A stretch of 64,000 nt of DNA from an uncultured Bacteroidales bacterium (GTDB taxonomy: Bacteria > Bacteroidota > Bacteroidia > Bacteroidales > Bacteroidaceae), in NCBI GenBank assembly GCA_902779165.1, contig CACZAN010000024.1:19152-83151 (forward strand), in the 5' to 3' direction. This document shows positions 39,027 to 48,145 of the stretch, piece after piece (position 1 is the first letter of the stretch; the number at the start of each line of letters is the position of its first letter). A program made the translations under genes and the position numbers. The notes under the pieces were generated by a model. It did not search any database. It saw only the letters and a list, made by a program, of their open reading frames with translations, and had not been told where the DNA came from.

Positions 39027-39644
39027 ATGGCATATCTATTAATATTCTTCTCTGCCATCTTCGTCAACAACATCGTGTTCTCGCAGTTCCTTGGAATCTG
39101 CCCGTTCCTCGGTGTGTCGAAGAAAGTGGACACCGCACTCGGTATGTCCGCGGCTGTGGCTTTCGTGCTCACTATCGCAACGATTGTCACCTATTTGATT
39201 CAGATTCTGCTTGTCAAGTATCAGCTTGAGTACTTGCAGACCATTGCCTTCATCCTCGTCATTGCCGCCCTCGTTCAGATGGTAGAGATTATCTTGAAGA
39301 AGGTTTCTCCCGCTCTGTATCAGGCTCTTGGCGTCTTCCTGCCTCTGATTACCACGAACTGCGCCATCCTCGGTGTTGCCATCCTTGTGGCTCAGAACAC
39401 GTACAACGCCCAAGGCCTAGAGCCCAACCTGCTGACAGGCGTTGTCTTTGCAGTCTCCACAGCCCTCGGCTTCGGCCTTGCACTAACCATCTTCGCTGCA
39501 ATCCGTGAACAGTTGGCTATGATGGATATCCCCAAGGGGATGCAGGGCATGCCCATTGCGCTTGTAGTGGCTGGTCTCCTCGCAATGGCCTTCATGGGCT
39601 TCGGCGGTGTGGACAATGGCCTCGCAAAAGTATTTGGTCTGTAA
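39027..39644 (+). CDS. rnfA: Rnf complex subunit RnfA
   Basis: A 205-residue integral membrane subunit related to NqrE, six hydrophobic segments. The starting segment YLLIFFSAIFVNNIVFSQFL then GICPFLGVSKKVD and the second half-site TTNCAILGVAIL hold the two conserved cysteines that share an iron-sulfur centre with RnfE. It is the last rnf subunit gene, giving the order B-C-D-G-E-A typical of Bacteroidetes. Confidence 0.96.
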   Translation: MAYLLIFFSAIFVNNIVFSQFLGICPFLGVSKKVDTALGMSAAVAFVLTIATIVTYLIQILLVKYQLEYLQTIAFILVIAALVQMVEIILKKVSPALYQALGVFLPLITTNCAILGVAILVAQNTYNAQGLEPNLLTGVVFAVSTALGFGLALTIFAAIREQLAMMDIPKGMQGMPIALVVAGLLAMAFMGFGGVDNGLAKVFGL

Positions 39645-39645
39645 T

Positions 39646-40239
39646 ATGTTTCAGATTTTTCGTTCCTCATTCTTGGCTGGCGTATGCATCGGCATCGCCG
39701 GCTTTGGTTATCTGGCCGAGAAGAGCATCGTTGGTGCGGTGCTCTTCGCCTTCGGCCTGCTTACAGTTGTACACTATGGGCTGAAACTCTATACCGGCAC
39801 AGCTGGTTTCATCCGTCGCGGTGAGGTGGGGCAGCTATTTCTCATCCTCGTAGGTAATATTCTGGGCTGTCTGGCTGTAGCCCTCATCGCCCGCTGTTCG
39901 CCCATGCCCCTTCAGGAGACAGCACAGACGGTGCTTGAGGGACGTCTGGCTACTGGTCCCTTGCGTGGTGGCGTACTCGCCATAGGTTGTGGATTTATCA
40001 TGACAACCGCCGTGAACTTCGCCCGTCAGGGCAAGAACCTCCCGTTGCTGTTCGGCGTGCCTTTGTTCATCATGTGTGGATTCCCCCACTGCATTGCCGA
40101 CGCTTTCTACTACCTTTGTGTGCCCCTTGACTTCTGGGCATGCTACTGGCCTTCCATCCTTCTTTTCTACGTCTCCATAGTCTTTGGTAATTTCATCGGC
40201 TGCAACCTGTATCGTGCCGTCCTTCCGGACAAGGCATGA
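39646..40239 (+). CDS. Formate/nitrite transporter (FNT)-like membrane protein
   Basis: A 197-residue integral membrane protein starting one base after the rnfA stop, so probably in the same operon. It has about six hydrophobic segments and FNT-like features: FGFPHC-type CGFPHCIADAFYY, which carries the central histidine, and FGNFIGCNLYR near the end. It is shorter than typical FNT channels (250-280), missing some N- and C-terminal sequence. Substrate (formate, nitrite or other small anion) cannot be told. ATG 39646 fits better than the upstream start at 39607 inside rnfA. It converges on the next gene with a 13-base gap. Confidence 0.8.
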   Translation: MFQIFRSSFLAGVCIGIAGFGYLAEKSIVGAVLFAFGLLTVVHYGLKLYTGTAGFIRRGEVGQLFLILVGNILGCLAVALIARCSPMPLQETAQTVLEGRLATGPLRGGVLAIGCGFIMTTAVNFARQGKNLPLLFGVPLFIMCGFPHCIADAFYYLCVPLDFWACYWPSILLFYVSIVFGNFIGCNLYRAVLPDKA

Positions 40240-40252
40240 TGCAGCTCCGCTG

Positions 40253-41059
40253 TCAGTTCCTCTTTCTCAGTTGCCAGAACGCAATCGCTGACGCTGCTGC
40301 AACATTCAGGGAATCGACATGGTGGGACATGGGAATGCGGACAACATAGTCTGCTGAGGTTATGGCGGTGGAGGGGAGTCCGTCGCCCTCTGTGCCCATA
40401 ATGATGGCAAGACGCGGCTCTGAGAGCAGGGTGGGGTCATCGATGCTGATGGAATTGTCGGAGAGTGCCATTGCGGCCGTGTGGAATCCAAGCTGTCGGA
40501 GTCGGGATTGATAATCAGTAGATTCCAACCAAGTCCAGGGGACGAGGAACACACTTCCCATTGATACACGCACAGCTCGCCGATTCAGTGGATCGCAGGA
40601 ATTTGGGGTGAGCAGTACAGCATCTATGCCAAGTGCTGCTGCTGAACGAAATATGGCACCTATATTCGTGGTGTCTACAACTCCCTCAATAACGACTACG
40701 CGGCTGGCATCCTTGCAAACAGCTTCCACAGTTGGAGGCTGAGGACGTCGCATGGCGCAGAGCACACCGCGTGTCAGGGTGTAGCCCGTCAGTCGTGTCA
40801 ACAGTTCGCGCGAACCGGTATAGATGGGAATGTCGTTAGCTCGCTGGATGATATCTGCCGCATCGCCTTCAATGTGCCGGCGTTCGCAGAGTAATGCCAG
40901 CGGCTGATACCCAGCGTCTAATGCCACGCGAATGACCTTAGGACTTTCGGCAATAAAAAGGCCACGCTCCGGTTCCAGCCGATTACGCAGCTGGGCTTCC
41001 GTGAGCGTGGCGAAGATTTCTAAGCCCGGGTGGCTTAGGGAAGAGATTTCAGTTACCAA
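40253..41059 (-). CDS. TrmH/SpoU-family RNA 2'-O-methyltransferase
   Basis: SAM-dependent methyltransferase acting on rRNA or tRNA ribose. The 268-residue protein has the N-terminal substrate-binding domain (ERGLFIAESPKVIRVAL) and the three SpoU motifs: motif 1 TTNIGAIFRSAAALG near 140-155, motif 2 IIMGTEGDGLP near 222-232, and motif 3 IPMSHHVDSLNVAAASA near 243-259. The target nucleotide is unknown. It lies 31 bases after the ribulokinase and may be transcribed with the arabinose operon. Confidence 0.92.
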   Translation of the reverse strand: MVTEISSLSHPGLEIFATLTEAQLRNRLEPERGLFIAESPKVIRVALDAGYQPLALLCERRHIEGDAADIIQRANDIPIYTGSRELLTRLTGYTLTRGVLCAMRRPQPPTVEAVCKDASRVVVIEGVVDTTNIGAIFRSAAALGIDAVLLTPNSCDPLNRRAVRVSMGSVFLVPWTWLESTDYQSRLRQLGFHTAAMALSDNSISIDDPTLLSEPRLAIIMGTEGDGLPSTAITSADYVVRIPMSHHVDSLNVAAASAIAFWQLRKRN

Positions 41060-41090
41060 TGGACAAAGGTCTTTGGAAACAGATGCATGC

Positions 41091-42683
41091 TTATTTCTTG
41101 GACTTCACAGCTGCTTGCTCTATGGGCAAGTTCTGCTTGTAGTTCTCGATGTAGCGGTTGAAGCCAGCGACGTCCTCGGGGGTGGGAACAACCTCCACGC
41201 CTGTGTTGCCTGCGAAGACCACCTGATCGAGGTAGTCGGCGAGGTTCAGCTTCTGCGGGTTGTTGACCACGAAGTTTGCCAGCAGGGCAATACCCCATGC
41301 GCCACCTTCGCCTGCGGTCTCCATTACGGAAATCGGGGAGTTGAGGGCGGCGGCGAGCATACGCTGTCCTACCTTCGGAGTGGTGAAGTATCCGCCGTGA
41401 CCTGTGATGCGGTCGACCTTGATCTTCTCCTCATTGAGCAGGATGTCGTTACCGATTTTCAGCACGCCGATGGCTCCATAGAGCTGAGCACGCATGAAGT
41501 TGGCAAGATTGAACTTGTCGCTGGCAGAGCGCACGAAGAGGGGACGGCCGTCTGACAGACCCGTGACAGGTTCGCCGCTGACATAGTTGTAAGCCATCAG
41601 TCCGCCGCAGTCAGCATCGCCATTGAGGGCTGCATTGAAGAGGGTGGAGTAGAGGTCGAAAGTACTCTGCTTCACACCCAGCAACTCCTGATATTCCTTG
41701 AACATCTTCACCCAGGCGTTGATTTCGCTGGTGCAGTTGTTGCAGTGTACCATAGCTACGAGGAATCCATCGGGCGTGGTGACGAGGTCGATGGGCTCGT
41801 AGGGTTTGCTCAGCGGCTTCTCCAGCACAATCATCGAGAAGGAACTGGTGCCGGCACTGACGTTACCTGTGCGTTCGCGAACGGCATTGGTGGCAACCAT
41901 ACCTGTTCCTGCGTCGCCTTCGGGAGGACATACGGGGATGCCAGGCTTCAGATGACCGCTTACGTCCAACTTCAGAGCACCTTCGGGGGTGAGGAAGCCT
42001 GCGTTCTCGCCGGCTACGAGAACCTTGGGGAGGATGTCCAACAGCTTCCATGAGAAGCCCTTGGGAGCGATGAGTTTGTCGAACTTAGCAACCATCGTTG
42101 CATCGTAGGTCTTGGTGAAGGGGTCTACGGGAATCATACCCGAAGCGTCGCCCACACCCAGTACTTTCTGGCCGGTCACCTGCCAGTGGACGTAACCAGC
42201 GAGGGTGGTGAGGAAGGTGATGTCCTTCACGTGTTCCTCGTTGTCGAGAATGGCCTCATAAAGGTGGCTGATGCTCCAACGGAGAGGAATGTTGTAGACG
42301 AAGAGCTTGGAGAGCTCTGCGGCAGCCTTACCCGTATTGGTGTTGCGCCAGGTGCGGAAGGGCACAAGGATGTCACCTTTCTCGTTGAACGGCATGTAGC
42401 CGTGCATCATGGCGGAGAAGCCGATGGCGGCGAGTGTCTCGATTTCGCAGTCGTACTCCTTGAGGACATTCTTTCGTAGGTCTGCATAGCAGTCCTGAAG
42501 TCCGTACCAGATGGCTTCTGTGGAGTAGGTCCACAGTCCGTCCACAAGCTGGTTCTCCCAGGTGTGGGAGCCCTGTGCTATGGGCTTGTTCTCGGGGTCG
42601 ATGAGAACGGCCTTGATGCGGGTAGAGCCAAACTCGATACCGAGAATGGCTTTTCCTGACTCAATAATTTGTTTTGCGTTCAT
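41091..42683 (-). CDS. Ribulokinase-type FGGY sugar kinase
   Basis: Phosphorylates L-ribulose in arabinose catabolism (assigned from operon context). The 530-residue FGGY-family protein starts with the phosphate-binding segment GIEFGSTRIKAVLID, followed by SAMMHGYMPF, the C-terminal ATPase segment with VSAGTSSFSMIV and ITGHGGYF, and ETAGEGGAWGIALLA near the end. It belongs to the Bacteroides type distinct from E. coli AraB, so I give no symbol. ATG 42683 (MNAKQIIESG) is chosen; the start at 42710 would lie closer to the intergenic inverted repeat. Confidence 0.9.
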   Translation of the reverse strand: MNAKQIIESGKAILGIEFGSTRIKAVLIDPENKPIAQGSHTWENQLVDGLWTYSTEAIWYGLQDCYADLRKNVLKEYDCEIETLAAIGFSAMMHGYMPFNEKGDILVPFRTWRNTNTGKAAAELSKLFVYNIPLRWSISHLYEAILDNEEHVKDITFLTTLAGYVHWQVTGQKVLGVGDASGMIPVDPFTKTYDATMVAKFDKLIAPKGFSWKLLDILPKVLVAGENAGFLTPEGALKLDVSGHLKPGIPVCPPEGDAGTGMVATNAVRERTGNVSAGTSSFSMIVLEKPLSKPYEPIDLVTTPDGFLVAMVHCNNCTSEINAWVKMFKEYQELLGVKQSTFDLYSTLFNAALNGDADCGGLMAYNYVSGEPVTGLSDGRPLFVRSASDKFNLANFMRAQLYGAIGVLKIGNDILLNEEKIKVDRITGHGGYFTTPKVGQRMLAAALNSPISVMETAGEGGAWGIALLANFVVNNPQKLNLADYLDQVVFAGNTGVEVVPTPEDVAGFNRYIENYKQNLPIEQAAVKSKK

Positions 42684-42700
42684 AATAGTTGATTCAAAAT

Positions 42701-42776
42701 CACAATTCAAAATTCACAATGGGCACCGGAATGTTTGATTGCAATGCGCCAGCGTCATTGTGAATTCTGAATTGTG
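42701..42776. repeat. Inverted repeat between araA and the ribulokinase gene
   Basis: Arms 42701-42721 (CACAATTCAAAATTCACAA...) and 42756-42776 match at 20 of 21 positions, around a 34-base loop. It would form a strong hairpin in the polycistronic mRNA and could set relative expression of the two genes. Confidence 0.88.
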
Positions 42777-42785
42777 AATTGTTAA

Positions 42786-44276
42786 TTACTTCAGGGCTTT
42801 GTTCAGCATGTAGTAGACCTCGTTGTTGCGGAGAGTCTGCTTGAAGTCAGCGATGTTGGTGTCCTTGTTGATCTTCACGTACTCGATGCCGGTCATCTCA
42901 GCGAAGTCCTCCCAGTACTCTTCAGTAATGTCGTAGGAGAAGGCGCTGTGGTGTGTGCCGCCAGCGAGAATCCATGCACCTGCACCAATCTCGAAGGTGG
43001 GCTGGGGAACCCAGAGTGCGCTGGCCACGGGAAGGTTGGGCATGGGCTTGGGCTCGATGCACTCCACGGTCTGAGAAATCAGACGGAAGCGATTGCCGAG
43101 GTCCACGACGGTAGCTTTGATGCCAGGACCAACCTTGGAGGTGAAGACGAGTCGTGCGGTCTGCTGCTTGCGGATGCCGATGCCGAGGAAATGTACTTCG
43201 AGCTTGGGCTTGTCGGTAGCGATGAGCGGGCATACTTCGAGCATGTGGCTCTGCAGGCAGGAGCTGCGGTCGCCGGCGAAGTTCAGCGTGTAGTCCTCGA
43301 GGAATGAGCAACCGGTGGGCATACCCTGCTGGATGACCCAAAGTGTGCGATAGAGGCAAGCGGTCTTCCAGTCGCCCTCGGCGCCGAAACCGTAGCCTTC
43401 CTGCATCAGACGCTGGGAAGCGAGGCCGGGAATCTGGTCGAAGCCCAGGAAGTTGGGATCGTCGATGTCGGCACCTCCGAGGTCATCGAAGTTGGTGGTG
43501 AAGGCGGTAGCACCCTCATCCTTCAGCACGCGGCGCAGGGCGATTTCAGCCTTGGCTGCGTTGTGAACCTTCTCCCAATATACCTTCTCGCCGCTCTCGT
43601 CGATCTTGATGGTGTAGAGCTTCTTGTACTCCTCAACGAGCTCGTCGGCTTCCTTGTCGGTAACCTTCTTGAAGTAGTCCATCAGAGAGCTTACGGGATA
43701 GTAGTCAACGTGGTAGCCCAGACGCTGCTCGAACTCAACACGGTCACCGTCGGTAACGGCTACGTTGTTCATGTTCATGCCGAACATGAGGCAGCGTACG
43801 TTGTGAGCATCAGCAACACCGGCAGCTACGCGAGCCCAAACGGCAATCTGCTTCTGAACCTTCTCCTCTTTCCAGTAGCCGCAAACGACCTTGCGGGCCA
43901 CGCGCATGCGAGTGCAGATATGACCGAACTCGATGTCGCCGTGGGCGCTCTGGTTGAGGTTCATGAAGTCCATGTCAATCTCACCCCAAGGAATCTCGGC
44001 GTTGTACTGGGTGTGGAAATGGAGTAGGGGCTTCTGCAGCTGCTGCAGACCCTTGATCCACATCTTGGCGGGAGAGAAGGTGTGCATCCAGGTGATGATA
44101 CCTACGCACTTCTCGTCGTTGTTGGTACCTTTATATACAATCTTCACGGGGATGTTGCCACTCTTGTTCAGGCCCTCGACCATCTCCTTTGAGTGTCCAT
44201 CAACTGCAACGACTGCGTCGCCTCCATAGAGGAGCTGTGCGCCGGTTACCCACCAAATCTCATAATCTTTAAACAT
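42786..44276 (-). CDS. araA: L-arabinose isomerase
   Basis: Converts L-arabinose to L-ribulose with Mn2+. The 496-residue protein has typical length and family signatures: EIWWVTGAQLLYGGDAV at the start, WMHTFSPAKMWI, LLHFHTQYNAEIPW, DMDFMNLNQSAHGDIEFG, and the C-terminal WILAGGTHHSAFSY. Glutamates in GYGFGAEGDWKTA and FLEDYTLNF, with histidines in SHMLEVCP and GTHHSAF, match expected metal-binding positions. It follows the 649-residue TPR gene after 91 bases with an AGACCCA-type element in between. Confidence 0.96.
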   Translation of the reverse strand: MFKDYEIWWVTGAQLLYGGDAVVAVDGHSKEMVEGLNKSGNIPVKIVYKGTNNDEKCVGIITWMHTFSPAKMWIKGLQQLQKPLLHFHTQYNAEIPWGEIDMDFMNLNQSAHGDIEFGHICTRMRVARKVVCGYWKEEKVQKQIAVWARVAAGVADAHNVRCLMFGMNMNNVAVTDGDRVEFEQRLGYHVDYYPVSSLMDYFKKVTDKEADELVEEYKKLYTIKIDESGEKVYWEKVHNAAKAEIALRRVLKDEGATAFTTNFDDLGGADIDDPNFLGFDQIPGLASQRLMQEGYGFGAEGDWKTACLYRTLWVIQQGMPTGCSFLEDYTLNFAGDRSSCLQSHMLEVCPLIATDKPKLEVHFLGIGIRKQQTARLVFTSKVGPGIKATVVDLGNRFRLISQTVECIEPKPMPNLPVASALWVPQPTFEIGAGAWILAGGTHHSAFSYDITEEYWEDFAEMTGIEYVKINKDTNIADFKQTLRNNEVYYMLNKALK

Positions 44277-44282
44277 AATTCT

Positions 44283-44336
44283 GAGCCCCCTCTTATCCCC
44301 CGAAAAGGGGGAAGACCGTAACAGGGCTTGGGTCTT
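44283..44336 (-). repeat. AGACCCA-type palindromic element upstream of araA
   Basis: On the minus strand it starts AAGACCCAAGCCCTG and contains CCCCC-TTTTC-GGGGG. It fills most of the 91-base gap before araA. Relatives lie in rimO and between dnaJ and folC. Confidence 0.7.
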
Positions 44337-44367
44337 TAGTTATTAAATAAAAGTTTATAATATCGAT

Positions 44368-46317
44368 CTACTCGAACCTGAGACGGGAGAGCAGGTGCAT
44401 GGGCTGCTGACGGTAGTCAACGAACTGCCATTCGTCTATCATGTATCCACCGTTGCGCTCTATGTTCTCCTCGGCTGCATCCTTGAAAGGCTCTATGAGT
44501 TCCTCTGACGTGCGGAATGCGAACTGCGGTTCATCGGGAACCTTGACAAAGAGCGTGTCGCGGCAGAGGTTGCAGCTGAGCAGTGCCTTTTCTGCTTCTG
44601 TCCACAAGACGTGCAACTCCTGTGCCGGCAGCTCGCCGTCTGAGGACTTTGGACATTCTGCATCCTCTATGTCTTCCATATTCTCTGTGTCCCCTTCGTC
44701 ATCGCTGGAGGAAAAGTCAGGGTCGTCGTATTCCTCGAAGCCATTGTCGTCAACCCCGATGCTCTCCAGTTCTTCACTGGTGGGCATGCGCACCAATCCT
44801 CCGGTAGCAGCATGGAGCAGCTGGGTGAGGTTGTAAACGAGCATAAGTCCCTTGAGTGGCTTAATGTTGTAGCTACCGTCTTCGAGGAAAAAGACCATGG
44901 TGCCTCTCATTTCCTGTCCGTGGCCGTAGATGATGGTGCCAGTCATATTGTCAGGCAGGTCCTTGGCATATCCGTCGCGATCGACGGCCATGGCCAGATG
45001 GTAGCCTTGTTTGTCGAGACAGAGCGCACGTGTCAGTCGTGTGAGCAGGTCTGAGTAGTGAACGATGTCTAAGCCACGTGCGTCTATCCACGCTGACACA
45101 TCGTTCGTGTCGAGGTTGTCGGAGGCAACGTCGCGAGCGTAGTAGAATCCCTGCGGATAGACCTGTAGCACGGCGGTAGCCTCGGCATCATCCTCATTGG
45201 CAGTGGTTATCTCCATATATTTCTTCAGCCACAGCCGCTCTATCTCCTCCTTGTGCTCAGGCAGCAGGTCCTCCACGTAGGCGCGTGCCACCTGCTCCAG
45301 ATTCTGAGTGTCATAGTCCTCCATCCGCAACGCCTGCAGAAAGAGCTTGGCCATCTGCTTGCGGTTCACCTTCAGATGATCGGGCAACTCATCGTTGTGA
45401 TAGAGGTAGATGCTGGCCAGTAGGCTTGGAGAATAATCATCGCCAAGCTGACAGCCCTTCATCAGGTAGTGTATAGCCTTGACTATGTCGGCCTCGTAGC
45501 CCAGGCTACCGTAGTAGAGGTTTACCCCCATGCGGTAGTAGGCCAGTGCCATGTGCCGCGACATGGCATAGTGCAGGTCGCGGTCTGTCATGTCGTGCTG
45601 CGCCTGCTGCTCTGACGGCGAGAGCTGCTGGAAATCTTCGTCTGATGTGTACCAGCCGAAAGCCTGCAGCACGTCGTGCTCCTTTGCGGCTGCCAGTGCC
45701 TTGGCCGTTTGGGCTTTGTCGCCCATTTCATCGTAGGTGACTGCTAAGTAGTAATAGCCCTCGGGATCACCGTGTTCTATGGCCTCCTTGAAGATAGAGA
45801 TGGCCTGCTCGGGGGCGCTCTCTTTGACAGCTCGACCGTAGAGTGTCCAGTATATAGGGTCGCTCTCGGGGTGCTTATCTATGTGTCCCTTCAAGATGTC
45901 GGCCACCAATTCGGGCTTTGCCTCAAAGCCGTAGAAGCCATAGATGGTGCATAGGAGCGTGTAGTACTGTGCCATTTCGCTGCCAAGCTTGTATGCATTG
46001 TCCATCATAGCAGCAAAGACTTCGGGTTGTGCCTTGTTACCTTCAACAGTCCCACTGAAATACATTCGCGCCAACGGCACGTAAGCATCGTGAACGCCAT
46101 TGGTGGCAGCCCACAGCAGCTTTATCTCCGCACTCTTGCGCAACTCATTGCTGTTGGCGGTGTAGAAAAGCCAGCTGCCGTAGCCATAGGCACCGTAGGG
46201 GTCGTCGCTGGTGCGCAACCGCTCTACCATCTCGTCGGAGAGGCTCAACGTGCGCTGTTTGGTCATGAAGTTTTTCAAAAACTCACGGTCGTGAGTAATG
46301 TTGAAGATCGTAGTCAT
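44368..46317 (-). CDS. Sel1/TPR-repeat protein of unknown function inside the arabinose operon
   Basis: A 649-residue protein without a signal peptide or membrane segment, so probably cytoplasmic. Helical repeats of Sel1/TPR type fill about residues 20-360 (AAMMDNAYKLGSEMAQYYTL, IYWTLYGRAVKESAPEQA, GYYYLAVTYDEMGD, AIHYLMKGCQLGDDYSPSLL). A second domain near 380-530 (GFYYARDVASDNLDTNDVSA; GTIIYGHGQEMRGTMVFF) is followed by a strongly acidic stretch (DPDFSSSDDEGDTENMEDIE). I do not recognise the second domain. ATG 46317 fits a 2-base gap after the 118-residue gene; an upstream start at 46395 would overlap it. Its role in arabinose use is not evident. Confidence 0.85.
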   Translation of the reverse strand: MTTIFNITHDREFLKNFMTKQRTLSLSDEMVERLRTSDDPYGAYGYGSWLFYTANSNELRKSAEIKLLWAATNGVHDAYVPLARMYFSGTVEGNKAQPEVFAAMMDNAYKLGSEMAQYYTLLCTIYGFYGFEAKPELVADILKGHIDKHPESDPIYWTLYGRAVKESAPEQAISIFKEAIEHGDPEGYYYLAVTYDEMGDKAQTAKALAAAKEHDVLQAFGWYTSDEDFQQLSPSEQQAQHDMTDRDLHYAMSRHMALAYYRMGVNLYYGSLGYEADIVKAIHYLMKGCQLGDDYSPSLLASIYLYHNDELPDHLKVNRKQMAKLFLQALRMEDYDTQNLEQVARAYVEDLLPEHKEEIERLWLKKYMEITTANEDDAEATAVLQVYPQGFYYARDVASDNLDTNDVSAWIDARGLDIVHYSDLLTRLTRALCLDKQGYHLAMAVDRDGYAKDLPDNMTGTIIYGHGQEMRGTMVFFLEDGSYNIKPLKGLMLVYNLTQLLHAATGGLVRMPTSEELESIGVDDNGFEEYDDPDFSSSDDEGDTENMEDIEDAECPKSSDGELPAQELHVLWTEAEKALLSCNLCRDTLFVKVPDEPQFAFRTSEELIEPFKDAAEENIERNGGYMIDEWQFVDYRQQPMHLLSRLRFE

Positions 46318-46319
46318 AG

Positions 46320-46676
46320 CTAAACAGTTTTCTTTCTCAGTTTCAGTCTCACACAGTAGTCCCACGAGCCGAAGCTGTACCATCCACTCGACCACTGCTC
46401 GCCAGGCTTCAGTGTGATGTCCTGGCGGTAATGCTTGTCGGTGTAGAGGTGCACAGCCTCGTCGTCGGCGCTCAGGAAATAGAACGTGTACGACTGGTAG
46501 CCTCCATAGCTGTCACGACAGTTTTGGGGATGCCACTGGGGTGATTTAGTCTTGATGAGCGCACTCACGTCACAAGTAAAGACATCTGTGCCGCCCATGT
46601 CGCGACCCGTCACCTCACATTCTTTTGAACTTTCTTCTTCAAGAACCAGTTCGTATTCGTTCCAGTTTACTGCCAT
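46320..46676 (-). CDS. 118-residue protein of unknown function inside the arabinose operon
   Basis: A small soluble protein starting 1 base after the araD stop and ending 2 bases before the TPR gene, so very likely co-translated with both. It begins MAVNWNEYELVLEEESSKE and is rich in Tyr, Trp and Ser, with a beta-strand-like pattern (YGGYQSYTFYFLSADDEAVH; GWYSFGSWDYCVRLKLR) and three cysteines. No family recognised. ATG 46676 is chosen over the start at 46745, which would overlap araD by 68 bases. Confidence 0.75.
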   Translation of the reverse strand: MAVNWNEYELVLEEESSKECEVTGRDMGGTDVFTCDVSALIKTKSPQWHPQNCRDSYGGYQSYTFYFLSADDEAVHLYTDKHYRQDITLKPGEQWSSGWYSFGSWDYCVRLKLRKKTV

Positions 46677-46677
46677 C

Positions 46678-47388
46678 TTAGTGCTTCTGACCTTTTTGTC
46701 CGTAATAAGCGTTAGGACCATGCTTACGCATGTAGTGCTTCTCAACCAGCAGCGGGTTCATTGTCAGGTTAGGGTTCACCGAGAAAGCCACGAAAGCCAT
46801 CTTGGCACACTGCTCCATAACCTTGGCATTATACACGGCGTTGTCAGGAGAGGTACCCCATGAGAAGGGGCCGTGGTTCTTGACCAGAACGGCGGGAGTG
46901 TGGTCGGGGTTGATTTTGCGGATGTTAAGGATCTCGTCCACGATGACGTTGCCCGTTTCCAGTTCATACTGTCCCTTTACCTCAGCCTCGGTCATGTCGC
47001 GCGTGCAGGGGATATCCTGATAGAAGTAGTCGGCATGGGTGGTGCCGATATTCGGGATGTCGCGACCAGCCTGTGCGAAGGCTGTGGCATAGGTGGAGTG
47101 GGTGTGAACCACGCCTTGAATGTTGGGGAACGCCTTGTAGAGGACCAGGTGGGTGGGTGTGTCGCTGCTGGGGTTGAGGTCACCCTCAACCACTTTTCCG
47201 CTTTCGAGGTCCACAACGACAATATCGCTGGCCTTCATCTCGTCGTAGCTGACGCCCGAAGGTTTGATGACAACGAGTCCTTTTTCGCGATCGATGCCTG
47301 AGACATTGCCCCAGGTGAAGATGACCAGTCCCTGCTTCACTAAGTCAAGGTTGGCCTTGAATACTTTTTGTTTCAGTTCTTCTAACAT
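46678..47388 (-). CDS. araD: L-ribulose-5-phosphate 4-epimerase
   Basis: Zinc enzyme that converts L-ribulose-5-phosphate to D-xylulose-5-phosphate. The 236-residue protein shows class II aldolase-like motifs: [37 protein letters not shown], the zinc ligands in [16 protein letters not shown], the aspartate in TTHADYF, and KNHGPFSWG near the C-terminal third. All expected catalytic positions appear intact. It lies 55 bases after araR and 1 base before the 118-residue gene. Confidence 0.96.
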   Translation of the reverse strand: MLEELKQKVFKANLDLVKQGLVIFTWGNVSGIDREKGLVVIKPSGVSYDEMKASDIVVVDLESGKVVEGDLNPSSDTPTHLVLYKAFPNIQGVVHTHSTYATAFAQAGRDIPNIGTTHADYFYQDIPCTRDMTEAEVKGQYELETGNVIVDEILNIRKINPDHTPAVLVKNHGPFSWGTSPDNAVYNAKVMEQCAKMAFVAFSVNPNLTMNPLLVEKHYMRKHGPNAYYGQKGQKH

Positions 47389-47443
47389 GAGTCTTATGAG
47401 TTAATGAGTTTATGGGTCATTTATATATAGGTGTAGCAAATAG

Positions 47444-48124
47444 TCAGAGTTTGAAGTGGCCGTCACGCTGATAGGCAGTATTGTTGAACCTATAGAGTGC
47501 AGCCCCGCGTTTCGATGTTCTCTTATCGATCTCATCGGTTTTCTCGATGAACGTCATCTCAGCCACGCGCTTGCGGAAGTTGCGCTTGTCGATGTTTTCG
47601 CCAATGATGGCTTCATAGAGCATCTGCAGCTGGGTGAGGGTGAATAGGGGGGGCAGGAGTTGAAATCCTACGGGTCGCTTCGACACACGTTCCCGCAGCA
47701 TCGTCAGAGCACGTTGCACCATCTCCTTGTGGTCGAAAAGCAACTTGGGCAGTGTGGAGAGATCCTCCCAGTAGGCCGAGTGCTCGCGATTGCGTTCCTT
47801 GTCAACGCGATCAATGTCAAGCAGGGCAAAATAGGCGACAGAGATAACGCGGTCGCCGGAGTCGCGGTTGACGCTGCCGAAAGCGCCCACTTGTTTCATA
47901 TAGACATTCTTCAGGCCCGTCAGTTCAGTCAGAACGCGGGCTGCTGCATCATCAACGTCCTCGTCGCTATTGACGAAGCCGCCCATCAGCGACCATTCAC
48001 CAGCGTGGGGCTCGAATGGTCGCTGTTGTAGAAGTACTTTCAATAGACCGTTTTTGAAGCCGAAGATGATACAGTCGACAGCTACGTGGAATTTTGGGTA
48101 TTGTTGATAAAAGGTGGATGACAT
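47444..48124 (-). CDS. araR: NUDIX-type transcriptional regulator AraR
   Basis: A 226-residue regulator of the NrtR/AraR type: a NUDIX-like ligand-binding domain (residues about 10-145) plus a C-terminal winged helix (about 155-226; LTQLQMLYEAIIGENIDKRN). The NUDIX box is degenerate: around GGFVNSDEDVDDAAARVL the REx2EE catalytic glutamates are missing, consistent with a sensor rather than a hydrolase. In Bacteroides such a protein represses arabinose genes and responds to L-arabinose; here that is inferred from operon membership. The symporter gene lies upstream, the gap holding an AT-rich inverted repeat. Confidence 0.92.
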   Translation of the reverse strand: MSSTFYQQYPKFHVAVDCIIFGFKNGLLKVLLQQRPFEPHAGEWSLMGGFVNSDEDVDDAAARVLTELTGLKNVYMKQVGAFGSVNRDSGDRVISVAYFALLDIDRVDKERNREHSAYWEDLSTLPKLLFDHKEMVQRALTMLRERVSKRPVGFQLLPPLFTLTQLQMLYEAIIGENIDKRNFRKRVAEMTFIEKTDEIDKRTSKRGAALYRFNNTAYQRDGHFKL

Positions 48125-48145
48125 GGGTGTTGAGATTTTTAAATA

